Positions 7,507-14,451 of a stretch of DNA of 32,684 nt are shown piece by piece. Position numbers and translations under genes: made by a program. Each line of letters begins with the position of its first letter. The stretch's first letter is position 1. The DNA is from Candidatus Parcubacteria bacterium (lineage in GTDB: Bacteria; Patescibacteriota; Patescibacteriia; Patescibacteriales; UBA12075): NCBI GenBank assembly GCA_023137275.1, contig JAGLPO010000030.1, positions 1-32,684 of the forward strand. Direction: 5' to 3'. The notes beneath the pieces were generated by a model. It did not search any database. It was not told the DNA's origin and saw nothing but the letters and a program-made list of their open reading frames with translations.

Positions 7507-8391
7507 ATGAAAGAAATCGAGGACACAATAAAAAAATATTACGATAAAAATATTGAGGATGAAATATCTTCTTTTGATAAATTAGTTACATTTTCGTCTG
7601 AATTTTATTTTGATGTTGCGGAAATATGCGATTCAATAACTCGAATTAAGAATATTGAAAGGAATCCTTCTGGATTCAACTTTAATGATGCGGCAATTCT
7701 CGGCTTGTTAATAAGAATTTGGAAAATATTAAAAGAAGTGGTTTATTATTATAAAAAAAATAATGGGGATATAATAGCTTTATTGGATAGACAAATAGTC
7801 GAGGCAGTAATTACTGCAAAATATCTTTTACTATCAGATGAAGAGACAATAAAGGACTATCGAAAATGTTCGTATAAAAATCGTTTAGAGATTGCATCTA
7901 TTGACCCTGATTCAAACCTCTTCTTTAAGACACCTGCCGGTAAAAGATTAAAAAAATCCGTATTGGAAAAAATGAGTGCAGAAAAATTAACCATTAATTC
8001 ATTTAAACAACAAAAGAAAAATAAATGGAAACTATCTGGTAAAAACTTTTTTGAAATATTCTCAAGTGTAGAGCCTGAAAAATTTTATAAATACATGTAT
8101 GGGATAACCTCAGAGTCTATACATGGATCATGGAACGATTCTATGGATTATCATTTAATTAGAAACAGCGATGATACTTTTTTACCCTATCCTCATTTTC
8201 AGCAAGTTGATATAAGACTTGTTACCCCAATAATTAGATTATTGAATGATCCGTATTTGCTGTGGTTAAAAAGAATAGATGCTGAGTCTGATTATATAAA
8301 CAAGGCCTTTAAATTTATAAATACGATAAATATTAAATTATTTAATTCATTTGAAGGAGTCTATGCTGAGAAAATAAAAGAAAGCATATAA
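7507..8391 (+). CDS. DUF5677-like protein, fourth gene of the Hachiman-like operon
   Basis: This 294-residue, apparently all-helical protein resembles the DUF5677 family, recognised from DRQIVEAVITAKYLL (about 97-111) and from GITSESIHGSWND (about 200-212), where the His lies in a short Ser/His/Gly signature. The function of that family is unknown; members often occur near restriction or defence genes. It begins 29 bp after the preceding gene and is the last gene before a strong terminator at 8502-8530, so it closes the operon. The C-terminal half carries a conserved-looking loop (LPYPHFQQVDIRLVTP). Length is normal for the family and no frame break is seen. Family call moderate, function unassigned. 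Confidence 0.6.
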   Translation: MKEIEDTIKKYYDKNIEDEISSFDKLVTFSSEFYFDVAEICDSITRIKNIERNPSGFNFNDAAILGLLIRIWKILKEVVYYYKKNNGDIIALLDRQIVEAVITAKYLLLSDEETIKDYRKCSYKNRLEIASIDPDSNLFFKTPAGKRLKKSVLEKMSAEKLTINSFKQQKKNKWKLSGKNFFEIFSSVEPEKFYKYMYGITSESIHGSWNDSMDYHLIRNSDDTFLPYPHFQQVDIRLVTPIIRLLNDPYLLWLKRIDAESDYINKAFKFINTINIKLFNSFEGVYAEKIKESI

Positions 8392-8430
8392 AAAAGTTCA
8401 TTTTTTGTAGTTTTTAATAGTACAAATATT

Positions 8431-8497
8431 TTCTTTAACATTAGCCATATATTCTCTATCCAAAAGAATAGTTCTAATAGTGTTCTGAGACTGACCC
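8431..8497 (-). repeat. Diverged 67-bp direct repeat, copy 1 (possible gene 3' end remnant)
   Basis: It matches 10063-10129 at about 60 of 67 positions. Read on the minus strand both copies stay open and encode nearly the same peptide (GQSQNTIRTILLDREYMA here), ending in KEN plus a short divergent tail and a stop. Both copies also continue into CTATTATTAG followed by a terminator hairpin. The pair brackets the cassette at 8612-9919. Confidence 0.8.
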
Positions 8498-8501
8498 ATA
8501 G

Positions 8502-8530
8502 AAAACGTCCCTATTATTAGGGACGTTTTT
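8502..8530 (+). terminator. Bidirectional terminator ending the Hachiman-like operon
   Basis: AAAACGTCCCTA and TAGGGACGTTTT form a perfect 12-bp stem with a TTAT loop and T/A tracts on both sides. Confidence 0.9.
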
Positions 8531-8611
8531 GTTATAATAAAGAAAGGAATAGAACTTATTAGTAAATAATATAAAAAACTAAGACCGGGATCATAATGTA
8601 AGTATATGAGC

Positions 8612-8639
8612 TTGACTTTTAATGTAATTATTATATAAT
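8612..8639 (+). promoter_or_regulatory. Strong promoter for the 363-codon frame
   Basis: TTGACT (8612-8617), a 16-bp spacer and a perfect TATAAT (8634-8639). It implies a leader of about 150 nt before the ATG at 8797. Confidence 0.7.
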
Positions 8640-8677
8640 AAAATATTCTCAAATTTTGGGTTATATTGATTTTTATT

Positions 8678-8715
8678 TTCTCTTTCTATATTTTAACTAA
8701 AATATAGAAAGAGAA
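8678..8715 (+). promoter_or_regulatory. Long perfect hairpin in the mRNA leader
   Basis: TCTCTTTCTATATTTT (8679-8694) and its exact complement (8699-8714) enclose AACT; one more pair extends the stem to 17 bp. No T-tail follows, so it is not a simple terminator. Downstream the leader has further self-complementary pieces around CTCTTTGCC and GCTCTTTG, with the Shine-Dalgarno AAAGGAG at about 8785-8791. Confidence 0.6.
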
Positions 8716-8796
8716 GGTCGTAATAATTATGGCTTTCCTCTTTGCCAATAATTGGGGAGGAGTAAGCTCTTTGTAAAAAAGAGAAAGGAGTATACA

Positions 8797-9843
8797 ATGA
8801 ATGACTATAGAAAGTTAGCACATCTAGTAGAACAACTCGGCGATAAAAGGTTTCAATCTTTGCTTAACTCAGATAATACAGGCAAGGTTAAGACTTTCAG
8901 CGACAAACTTCTTGTAGAGGTTTTGTCAACCGAAATGACTGTTGGTGGTCGAATTTACGAGATTCTTGAATTTTTAAAGGATAATGAAGAAGTTAAGAGT
9001 AATGTGGTAGTCAAGTGTGCATTGGATATGGGAGTTAATATCAGCGATGACGATGTTCAGCATATTCTCAAGCACCAGGAAAATATTCCTTTAAAATTTC
9101 GGGACAAAAATATTTTTGCTTTCACGGTTTGGCATCTTTTGGGACGCACCGAATCTGCCAGTTGTATTTCCTGGTCTTCCGAACAATGGATTCGTTCTTG
9201 GGAATCACTTGACGATCATTGGTGCAGTAAAAATTTACTTCTCCGTCGTAAATTTGATAGCAACTATACACTTGCTCGTGAAATTCTTGGTAATAAATTT
9301 ATCTCACCCGAGGAAATTGCTCAAGACTGCGGTCATACCTACAGCGATAACCTATTTCAGCATTTTGCCGAAACACTTCCTTCGCGCAAAGAACTCCAGC
9401 GTATCCGTGAAAATGATGCTATGTTAATAGCAGGTCCTCCTAAATCTATGTCACTTCTTGAAGTTTGCGAGCATAACATTTTGTTGTGTCGCTATGAAGA
9501 GAAGATTGAGTGGTTGACTGAAGATAAGGAAAAATTTTCTCGTGAAGACACAGTAGCTGCGGAGTGGTTTGTAATGCCGAGAGCTGATGTTCCAATCTTT
9601 AAATTAGATAATTTTTCTGAAGTAGAACATCCGCCAAATGCCGCAGAAGTAGCGTGGGGCGCGATGATTTATAGGAAAATTCGTGGTTTTTGGTTGTTTC
9701 CTTATAGCTTGGCCGAGACATCATCTGTGGATTCAGAGGGTCTTCATGTCAATATGGGTTTTGTGGGAAACGGTTTTTATGTCCAAAGAGGGAGTGATGA
9801 TCTCTCTGATTATTATCTAGCTTATTTTTCTTCTAAAAAATAA
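8797..9843 (+). CDS. Conserved protein of unknown function, CPR-type family
   Basis: An AAAGGAG site about 7 bp before ATG 8797 supports a 348-residue product; an in-frame start at 8752 is less likely. I recognise the C-terminal pattern from a frequent, uncharacterised Patescibacteria family: a segment like EIAQDCGHTYSDNLFQ, a MLIAGPPKSMSLLEVC segment, a PNAAEVAWG segment about 75 residues from the end, then SSVDSEGLHVNMGFVGNGF and a final aromatic SSKK end. There is no signal peptide or membrane helix and no catalytic motif I know. The gene has its own promoter, leader hairpin and terminator and is bracketed by diverged direct repeats, so it looks like a self-contained cassette. Codon use is less AT-biased than in the defence genes. 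Function unassigned. Confidence 0.7.
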   Translation: MNDYRKLAHLVEQLGDKRFQSLLNSDNTGKVKTFSDKLLVEVLSTEMTVGGRIYEILEFLKDNEEVKSNVVVKCALDMGVNISDDDVQHILKHQENIPLKFRDKNIFAFTVWHLLGRTESASCISWSSEQWIRSWESLDDHWCSKNLLLRRKFDSNYTLAREILGNKFISPEEIAQDCGHTYSDNLFQHFAETLPSRKELQRIRENDAMLIAGPPKSMSLLEVCEHNILLCRYEEKIEWLTEDKEKFSREDTVAAEWFVMPRADVPIFKLDNFSEVEHPPNAAEVAWGAMIYRKIRGFWLFPYSLAETSSVDSEGLHVNMGFVGNGFYVQRGSDDLSDYYLAYFSSKK

Positions 9844-9869
9844 AGACAAAATTTAACCCTCAGCATTTT

Positions 9870-9919
9870 CCCTACACTAACTTCTTTTAAATATGAAGCT
9901 CTAGTGTAGGGATTTTTTT
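9870..9919 (+). terminator. Terminator of the 363-codon frame
   Basis: CCCTACACTA and TAGTGTAGGG form a perfect 10-bp outer stem, with CTTC/GAAG pairing inside and a run of seven T at the 3' side. Confidence 0.85.
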
Positions 9920-10062
9920 ACTGTCAGTGTCATGTTGTGTATTATGATATTTTACTATAAATTGTCATAAAAACGTTGTCTTGAATCTTGCCAGGAAAAT
10001 TAAATTCATAATAACTTTAAAAATTATTCTCTTCATTTAAAACGTTCAATTTCACTTATGTT
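9920..10062. other. Gene-free spacer between cassette and repeat copy 2
   Basis: Between the stop at 9843 and the minus-strand gene ending at 10205 I see the terminator, this featureless AT-rich spacer, repeat copy 2 and a second terminator, but no credible coding region. Confidence 0.5.
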
Positions 10063-10129
10063 CTCTTTAACACTAGCCATATACTCTCTATCCGAAAGAA
10101 TAGTTATAATATCGTTCTGAGACTGACCC
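10063..10129 (-). repeat. Diverged 67-bp direct repeat, copy 2
   Basis: Second copy of the element at 8431-8497. On the minus strand it reads GQSQNDIITILSDREYMA, then VKENISEIERFK and a stop. Differences from copy 1 change about four codons but create no stop, as expected for two diverged copies of a real gene end. Confidence 0.8.
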
Positions 10130-10148
10130 GGATTGTGCTATTATTAGC

Positions 10149-10184
10149 AAAAAAAATAAGACCCACAATGATCTTATTTTTTTA
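10149..10184 (-). terminator. Terminator after the DUF4145-like gene
   Basis: A 12-13 bp A/T-rich stem (AAAAAAATAAGA with TCTTATTTTTTT) around CCCACAATGA, 20 bp past the stop of the minus-strand gene. It has T tracts in both directions. Confidence 0.7.
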
Positions 10185-10204
10185 TACAATTGTTTAATCT
10201 ACTT

Positions 10205-11011
10205 TCAATTATCTATTTTTTTTATCTCTGTTAAAAACTCAGCAAATTCGTCATAGTTCTCAAGAAATCGATTAAGTTGTTCTTGATTAAAAACATATCT
10301 ATTAATATACGGCCCATCTACAATAGGAACAACCGTGGTTACATGGTATTTAGAATTCATAAAATGATCTCTCTGTGTTGAAGAAATTTCTTCAGAAGTT
10401 GTGGGCTTACTCTTTAGTTCAGTAAAAATAAAATGCAAATTCATTAAAAGATCTCCACCAATATCGATAATTGATTCGGCAGTTTTCTTTTTAACATCTT
10501 CACCATGTATAGCTCTGTTACATATAGATATTACATCCTTTATGGGAGTAATAACTTTTTTATCAATAATTTTTTTATTTTCCAAATAACGAATTGCTGA
10601 ATATAATGATTTTTTATGAAACTTTTTTTCTTGAGTAAAAATAATTTTATAAATATATTTCTCCAAATCAATTCTTAATTTTGCCAAAGCCATTATATGA
10701 TCATTCTCTAGAGCAGAATATATATTTTCTACTATATTATCAATTTCGTGAGATCGAGGACTATCATCTTGAGGCAAACCCCTTACTTCTGTTTCAATTT
10801 TCTTAACCTCTGCTGGCTGAATTTCGGCTTCAAAATCTCCAAATTTTATTTTTTTTAATGAACCAGAAAGTGGCACAATAAATAATAATACAATAAGTAA
10901 AATTGTTGTATTGTCGATATTTAACGAACCAATATTAAATGTATGTAAAACAAGCAATAAAGAAACCGTAAAAAAAATTGAATGTGGTATATATTTAATA
11001 ATTTTTTTCAT
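10205..11011 (-). CDS. Membrane-anchored DUF4145-like (HEPN-type) protein
   Basis: This 268-residue protein opens with two hydrophobic segments (about 10-28 and 36-54) forming a hairpin anchor, then a cytoplasmic domain of helices. Residues about 105-200 resemble DUF4145-type HEPN proteins: LAKLRIDLEKYIYKIIF, SLYSAIRYLENKKII and CNRAIHGEDV, where R and H stand near each other as in that group. The C-terminal end (about 215-268) has no known match. DUF4145 proteins are common near restriction and defence genes, often with an unclear role. Here it closes the accessory island, facing the cassette. An AT-rich upstream region with C tracts lies before its start. Family call moderate. Confidence 0.6.
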   Translation of the reverse strand: MKKIIKYIPHSIFFTVSLLLVLHTFNIGSLNIDNTTILLIVLLFIVPLSGSLKKIKFGDFEAEIQPAEVKKIETEVRGLPQDDSPRSHEIDNIVENIYSALENDHIMALAKLRIDLEKYIYKIIFTQEKKFHKKSLYSAIRYLENKKIIDKKVITPIKDVISICNRAIHGEDVKKKTAESIIDIGGDLLMNLHFIFTELKSKPTTSEEISSTQRDHFMNSKYHVTTVVPIVDGPYINRYVFNQEQLNRFLENYDEFAEFLTEIKKIDN

Positions 11012-11262
11012 ACTTGGTTAAATATTGCTTTATAAATACAATTTTTTTGGTATTTTTTTAGTCATATTTTTTTTATCGTTTACCCCCCCCCTAAATTTTA
11101 CTCCCCCCTTTCTTTAAAAATCAAATTTTTTAGTATTATATTTTCTGTATTTTTTAAAATTAATTAGAATATTATTATTTAATTTTTTAATTTCTTGTTT
11201 AATACAAAATCATTAACCATTATTGCAAACAGCAAACTTAAACAATATCTTTATACTTATTT
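11012..11262. other. AT-rich spacer with two poly-C tracts
   Basis: No gene is seen. The stretch is almost pure A/T except for nine C (about 11083-11091) and six C (11103-11108), which lie about 70-100 bp before the start of the minus-strand DUF4145-like gene. In genes with variable expression such tracts can change length by slippage; here that is only a possibility. Confidence 0.5.
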
Positions 11263-12132
11263 CTAGCTAGGTTGAACGGCACAAGACCGCTTTGATTGAT
11301 ATGGAAATTTATCTCGTAAGTACTCAATATCATCTTTTTCCATCTCCCAATTAACCGCTCCCAAATTTTCCTCCAAATGATTAATACTACTAGCTTTTAC
11401 GATAGTGAAAACATTATCTTGGGATGTTAACCAATTCAATGCAATCTGCGCCGGCTTCTTATTATACTTTTCAGCCAGCTCATCCATTATTCTGGTTCCG
11501 GTTGCGCCAAGCTGACCGTAGTGCAGAGGACGCCAAGCTTCTAGCAAGACATCATTTTCCTGGCAATACTTCAAAAGACCGGTTGCTTCAGGTATTCTGA
11601 ATAACAGACTATAATGAATTTGATTAACTACGATTTTATTATTAGTTTTACTTTGCGCTTCTTCAAAACTTTCAATAGAAAAATTGCTTACACCGATACT
11701 CTTAATTAAACCTTGCTTTTTTAATTCATCAAATGCTCTCATTGTTTCTTCAATCGCTATATCGTGATTAGGAACGTGAATCAAATACATATCAAGATAA
11801 TTAAGTTGTAAACGTTTTAGGCTGGCCTTGCAGGATTTGATTACATCATCATAGCGCAAGTTAGCCGGTGAAACTTTTGATGTTATAAATAATTTACTTC
11901 TGTCCTGTTTTTTAATTGCTTTGCCAAGAATTTCCTCACTGTAACCCTGGGCATACATCTCTGCTGTGTCAAAATGAGTAAATCCCATTTCAATTGCCTT
12001 TTGCACTCCAATAATATCTCTGGACTCATCATAATTTTCAATTCGCTCTTTCTTCCCTCCAAAATCCCAAGTACCCAAACCTAGCACCGGAATTTCAAAA
12101 CCACTTTTTAATTTTTTTGTTGGAATGTTCAT
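11263..12132 (-). CDS. Aldo/keto reductase
   Basis: This 289-residue protein has the TIM-barrel NAD(P)H-dependent aldo/keto reductase signature. The catalytic tetrad is visible: D55 and Y60 (HFDTAEMYAQG), K86 (LFITSKVSP) and H119 (MYLIHVPNHD). IGVSNFS and the late IVKASSINHLEENLGA segment bind the cofactor. It reduces aldehydes or ketones; the substrate cannot be told. Length is normal and the active site complete. It starts 14 bp after the LD-carboxypeptidase stop, so the two form a leftward operon. No terminator is obvious after it; the poly-C spacer follows. Presence of a free-standing oxidoreductase in a reduced genome suggests acquisition, but that is inference. Confidence 0.9.
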   Translation of the reverse strand: MNIPTKKLKSGFEIPVLGLGTWDFGGKKERIENYDESRDIIGVQKAIEMGFTHFDTAEMYAQGYSEEILGKAIKKQDRSKLFITSKVSPANLRYDDVIKSCKASLKRLQLNYLDMYLIHVPNHDIAIEETMRAFDELKKQGLIKSIGVSNFSIESFEEAQSKTNNKIVVNQIHYSLLFRIPEATGLLKYCQENDVLLEAWRPLHYGQLGATGTRIMDELAEKYNKKPAQIALNWLTSQDNVFTIVKASSINHLEENLGAVNWEMEKDDIEYLRDKFPYQSKRSCAVQPS

Positions 12133-12146
12133 ATGTGTATTATTAT

Positions 12147-13124
12147 TTAATCAACAGTCACATCTTCAATAACTTCAAACTTCAATTTAGCGCTATTAAT
12201 TTTTGCTTTCGCGCCAATCGGAACAATAATGTTCTCAACCTGGTGGCCGATTTCTCCCACCTCCATAATTGGAAACTTGTAACCCCCAGTAGTTTCAAGA
12301 AGAATATCTTTAATGTCCCGCTCATTGCCTTTTTCATCTGGATTGTCACTGCCCAGACAATAACCGATTATAAACCCGGAAATTTTATTAAAAACTCCAT
12401 TGATCCGAAGCTGCATTAAAGCTCTGTGTATCTGTTTTTTATGAAATTTATACGTCTCCATTATTAAAATATTGTTTTTTAATTCTGCCATATAAGGAGA
12501 GTTCATTAATTGAGAAAAACAAGTAAAGTTTCCTCCAATCAACCTTCCTTTGGCTTTCCCTGGTTTTATAGTTCTCCAGGCCTTATAATGAGTCGGCAGG
12601 CCGTCAAAGTTTTTCCAGTTTGGGTTAGGTTTTATTTCTCCTATCCGGCCATCAAACCAGGCTTTTCTGATATATTCAAATTCATAGCTCATATCTCGTC
12701 CCACAAAATCAAAAAACTCCATTCCCAAATAAGTAATAAGCCCGGTTTTGGCGGTAATTGCGTTCAATAAGGTTGTTGCATCAGAAATCCCGCATACTAT
12801 TTTGGGATTATCTTTTATCGATTTGTAATCCAATAATTCAACCAGATCTATTGCCGTGTCTCCTCCAACCGAAAACCATATTGCTTTTATTTCCGGATCA
12901 GCAAACATATCATTAATGTCACTCGCTCTTTCGTTAGCCGTGCCGGCTGAATAATAAAATTCATTAAAAGCATTTCTGCCCGGGACAATCTCAATTCCCA
13001 AAACTTCTTCAAATTTACTTTTTGCTTCATTGTATTTTTCAATTCTACTTTTAATTGAATTTGAAGGAGAGACAATTCCTACTTTATCACCCTTTTTTAA
13101 TTTTTGCGGCTTTATATACTTCAT
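12147..13124 (-). CDS. S66 family LD-carboxypeptidase / MccF-like peptidase
   Basis: This 325-residue protein is a serine peptidase of family S66, whose members either trim tetrapeptides of peptidoglycan to tripeptides (LdcA) or cleave microcin C-like nucleotide-peptides (MccF). The Ser-Glu-His triad is present: S114 in CGISDATTLL, E223 in LIMETYKFH and H294 in GEIGHQVE. The opening KLKKGDKVGIVSPSN and IWFSVGGDTAIDL are family hallmarks. The overall pattern (GGNFTCFSQLMNSPYM) is closer to MccF-like members than to classical LdcA, so self-immunity or antibiotic resistance is possible. No signal peptide is present, so it acts in the cytoplasm. It is the first gene of a pair with the aldo/keto reductase. 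Confidence 0.88.
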   Translation of the reverse strand: MKYIKPQKLKKGDKVGIVSPSNSIKSRIEKYNEAKSKFEEVLGIEIVPGRNAFNEFYYSAGTANERASDINDMFADPEIKAIWFSVGGDTAIDLVELLDYKSIKDNPKIVCGISDATTLLNAITAKTGLITYLGMEFFDFVGRDMSYEFEYIRKAWFDGRIGEIKPNPNWKNFDGLPTHYKAWRTIKPGKAKGRLIGGNFTCFSQLMNSPYMAELKNNILIMETYKFHKKQIHRALMQLRINGVFNKISGFIIGYCLGSDNPDEKGNERDIKDILLETTGGYKFPIMEVGEIGHQVENIIVPIGAKAKINSAKLKFEVIEDVTVD

Positions 13125-13337
13125 ATAGTTTATTTTTAGTTAAATATTTTTTTATGCCATGCCTTTATTATACACTATAAAATTATTATGGGTATACTGA
13201 CTTTATCTTTATCAAAAAATACTGACAAAAACAGTATATTAAAATAATAATATTTATGTAAATCAATAATTAAAATATGGAAATACATAAAATTTTTTAA
13301 AAAAAATTTATAATACAAAACCACTAAAAACCTAACA

Positions 13338-13370
13338 ATAAAATACCGCTGATTTTAGCGGTATTTTACG
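13338..13370 (+). terminator. Terminator-like hairpin with no gene upstream
   Basis: AAAATACCGCT (13340-13350) pairs with AGCGGTATTTT (13357-13367). It is symmetric, so it could act in both directions. Since the flanking genes diverge from it, no transcript obviously ends here; it may insulate the two promoters or be left over from a lost gene. Confidence 0.6.
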
Positions 13371-13423
13371 TTAACTATTGACTAATAAGTTAACATATGA
13401 TAACATATAATATATAAGTTAAC
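13370..13423 (+). promoter_or_regulatory. Operator-like GTTAAC repeats before the HTH/Doc pair
   Basis: GTTAAC palindromes occur at 13370-13375, 13389-13394 and 13418-13423, the last two in the context TAAGTTAAC, with a related GATAAC at 13399. TATAAT lies at 13406-13411 between them. The final copy is 5 bp before the ATG. This arrangement suits autorepression by the HTH protein. Confidence 0.5.
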
Positions 13424-13427
13424 AAGT

Positions 13428-13688
13428 ATGGAAAACAATAAAAATTATATAACCGTTAAAGAGCTAGCTGATATTTTAAATATTAGCCGTGTTGCTGTGT
13501 TTAATAAAATTAAAAAGGGGCAAATAAAAGCCGAAAAAGCAGGGAGAAATTATATAATTTATAAAAAAGATTTAGAGGGAGTAATTAATGACGATTTAAC
13601 AGATAAACTTAAAAAAGAGATATCAAACGGTGTGGCGAAAGTCATAAAAGAATACGGAAAAGCTCTTAAAATGTTGGGTGATGAATAA
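13428..13688 (+). CDS. HTH (excisionase-type) protein, probable antitoxin of Doc
   Basis: This 86-residue protein has a MerR/excisionase-type helix-turn-helix (YITVKELADILNISRVAVFNKIKKGQIKAEK, seen over residues about 8-38), a wing (GRNYIIYKKDLEG) and a C-terminal helix (about 58-84) that probably binds the toxin. Antitoxins of Doc toxins in these bacteria often combine a DNA-binding head with such a tail. Its stop overlaps the start of the Doc gene by 8 bp, typical of a toxin-antitoxin pair with translational coupling. GTTAAC palindromes just before its start are candidate operators. The DNA-binding fold is clear; the antitoxin role follows from position. Confidence 0.8.
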   Translation: MENNKNYITVKELADILNISRVAVFNKIKKGQIKAEKAGRNYIIYKKDLEGVINDDLTDKLKKEISNGVAKVIKEYGKALKMLGDE

Positions 13689-14112
13689 AATTCAAAATAT
13701 TACAATTAAAAAAATAAAGCATATAGCACATGAGATGGCTGTTAAAACCATGGGCTGGGATGAACCAATTCCGGAATTTGAGACTAGATTTCCAAATGTA
13801 CTTGAAAGTTGTATCGTAACACCATTTCAAAAATATGAAAAAAAATATTTGTACAAAGGCTTAACAGGAAAAGCGGCAATTTTATTTTATTTATTGATTA
13901 AAAATCACCCATTTCAAAACGGTAATAAAAGAATCGCCGTTACCGCGTTATTGGTGTTTCTTTATTTGAATAATAAATGGTTATCATCAACGGAAGTGGA
14001 GATGTATAATTTGGCGAAATGGATCGCTGCCAGTCCGCCGGAAGCAAAAGAAGAAGTAGTTCAATATATAGAAAAATTTATTAGAAATAAAATCGTTTCA
14101 GCATACAAGTAG
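13681..14112 (+). CDS. Doc/Fic-type toxin
   Basis: This 143-residue protein belongs to the Fic/Doc family. The active-site loop is HPFQNGNKRIA (H76 to R84). Doc of phage P1 phosphorylates EF-Tu and halts translation through the H-x-F-x-D-x-N-K-R motif; other Fic proteins transfer AMP. Here the acidic position of the motif is Asn (N80) instead of Asp, while His, Asn, Lys and Arg remain. I recall similar HPFxNGNKR forms in other CPR Doc-like proteins, so this may be a variant rather than a dead enzyme. ATG 13681 is chosen; GTG 13678 is possible. It follows the HTH gene with overlapping ends. A RhuM fragment follows in the same direction. Confidence 0.85.
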   Translation: MNKIQNITIKKIKHIAHEMAVKTMGWDEPIPEFETRFPNVLESCIVTPFQKYEKKYLYKGLTGKAAILFYLLIKNHPFQNGNKRIAVTALLVFLYLNNKWLSSTEVEMYNLAKWIAASPPEAKEEVVQYIEKFIRNKIVSAYK

Positions 14113-14135
14113 TTATATGTTTGGTATTTTTCTAA

Positions 14136-14396
14136 CAATTAGATAAAAATTCAGTTGTTGCAAAAATTGCAACAACTGCCAGTGATGGCAAAACTTATCA
14201 AGTAGAATATTATAATCTGGATATGATTATTTCAGTCGGGTATAGAGTTAACTCTAAACAGGCTACTAAATTTAGAATATGGGCAACTTCGGTTTTAAAA
14301 GAATATTTAACAATCGGTTACGTGGTTAATAAAAAGACCATTGCCCGGAATTATGATAAATTCATCAAAAAAAATTACAAAAACCCCTCAAGGTAG
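14136..14396 (+). pseudogene. RhuM family protein fragment
   Basis: An open stretch of 86 codons without a start codon encodes the middle of a RhuM/virulence family protein: KNSVVAKIATTASDGKTYQ, VEYYNLDMIISVGYRVNS and FRIWATSVLKEYL are hallmarks. Upstream the frame meets a stop at 14133-14135, and the preceding bases look like an earlier part of the family in another frame (FGIFLT), so the N-terminal domain has been lost by frameshift or deletion. The C-terminal end runs into a terminator hairpin, where the stop lies. Intact relatives are about 300 residues long and often sit beside or are fused to Fic/Doc domains, which fits its place just after the Doc gene. Confidence 0.75.
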
Positions 14397-14408
14397 AGGG
14401 GTTTTTGT
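14378..14408 (+). terminator. Terminator after the Doc/RhuM region
   Basis: AAAAACCCCTC pairs with GAGGGGTTTTT around AAGGTA, followed by GTTT. The stop of the RhuM fragment lies in its loop, a sign that the gene was truncated onto the terminator. Confidence 0.9.
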
Positions 14409-14451
14409 TTGATAGAAATATATTAATTGATAATTCGCTTAATACTTTCTA

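Larger units (their letters stand above)
8392..8611. other. Gene-free stretch with terminator and direct-repeat copy 1
   Basis: The 405 bp from 8392 to the next start codon at 8797 holds the first diverged direct repeat (8431-8497), the terminator (8502-8530), a strong promoter (8612-8639) and a long leader hairpin. The minus-strand frame over 8398-8652 is not a gene in its own right: it runs through the terminator. Its last about 35 codons, however, are shared with the second repeat copy. Confidence 0.6.
13125..13427. other. Divergent intergenic region with orphan terminator and GTTAAC sites
   Basis: This 303-bp AT-rich region separates the leftward S66 gene from the rightward HTH/Doc pair. 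It holds a weak hairpin (ATACTG/CAGTAT at 13219-13237), a strong terminator-like hairpin (13338-13370) and three GTTAAC palindromes near the HTH start. No coding region is seen. Confidence 0.6.

Noticed and set aside
8398..8652. Minus-strand open frame of 84 codons as a gene
   Set aside because: It reads through a perfect terminator hairpin and lacks a ribosome site. Only its last about 35 codons matter, as part of the direct repeat.
2021..14450. Direct-repeat attachment site from the tRNA-His 3' end
   Set aside because: I looked for a second copy of the tRNA 3' end (TTCAATTCCCTCTAGCC) downstream and found none, so integration at the tRNA is not supported by an att repeat.
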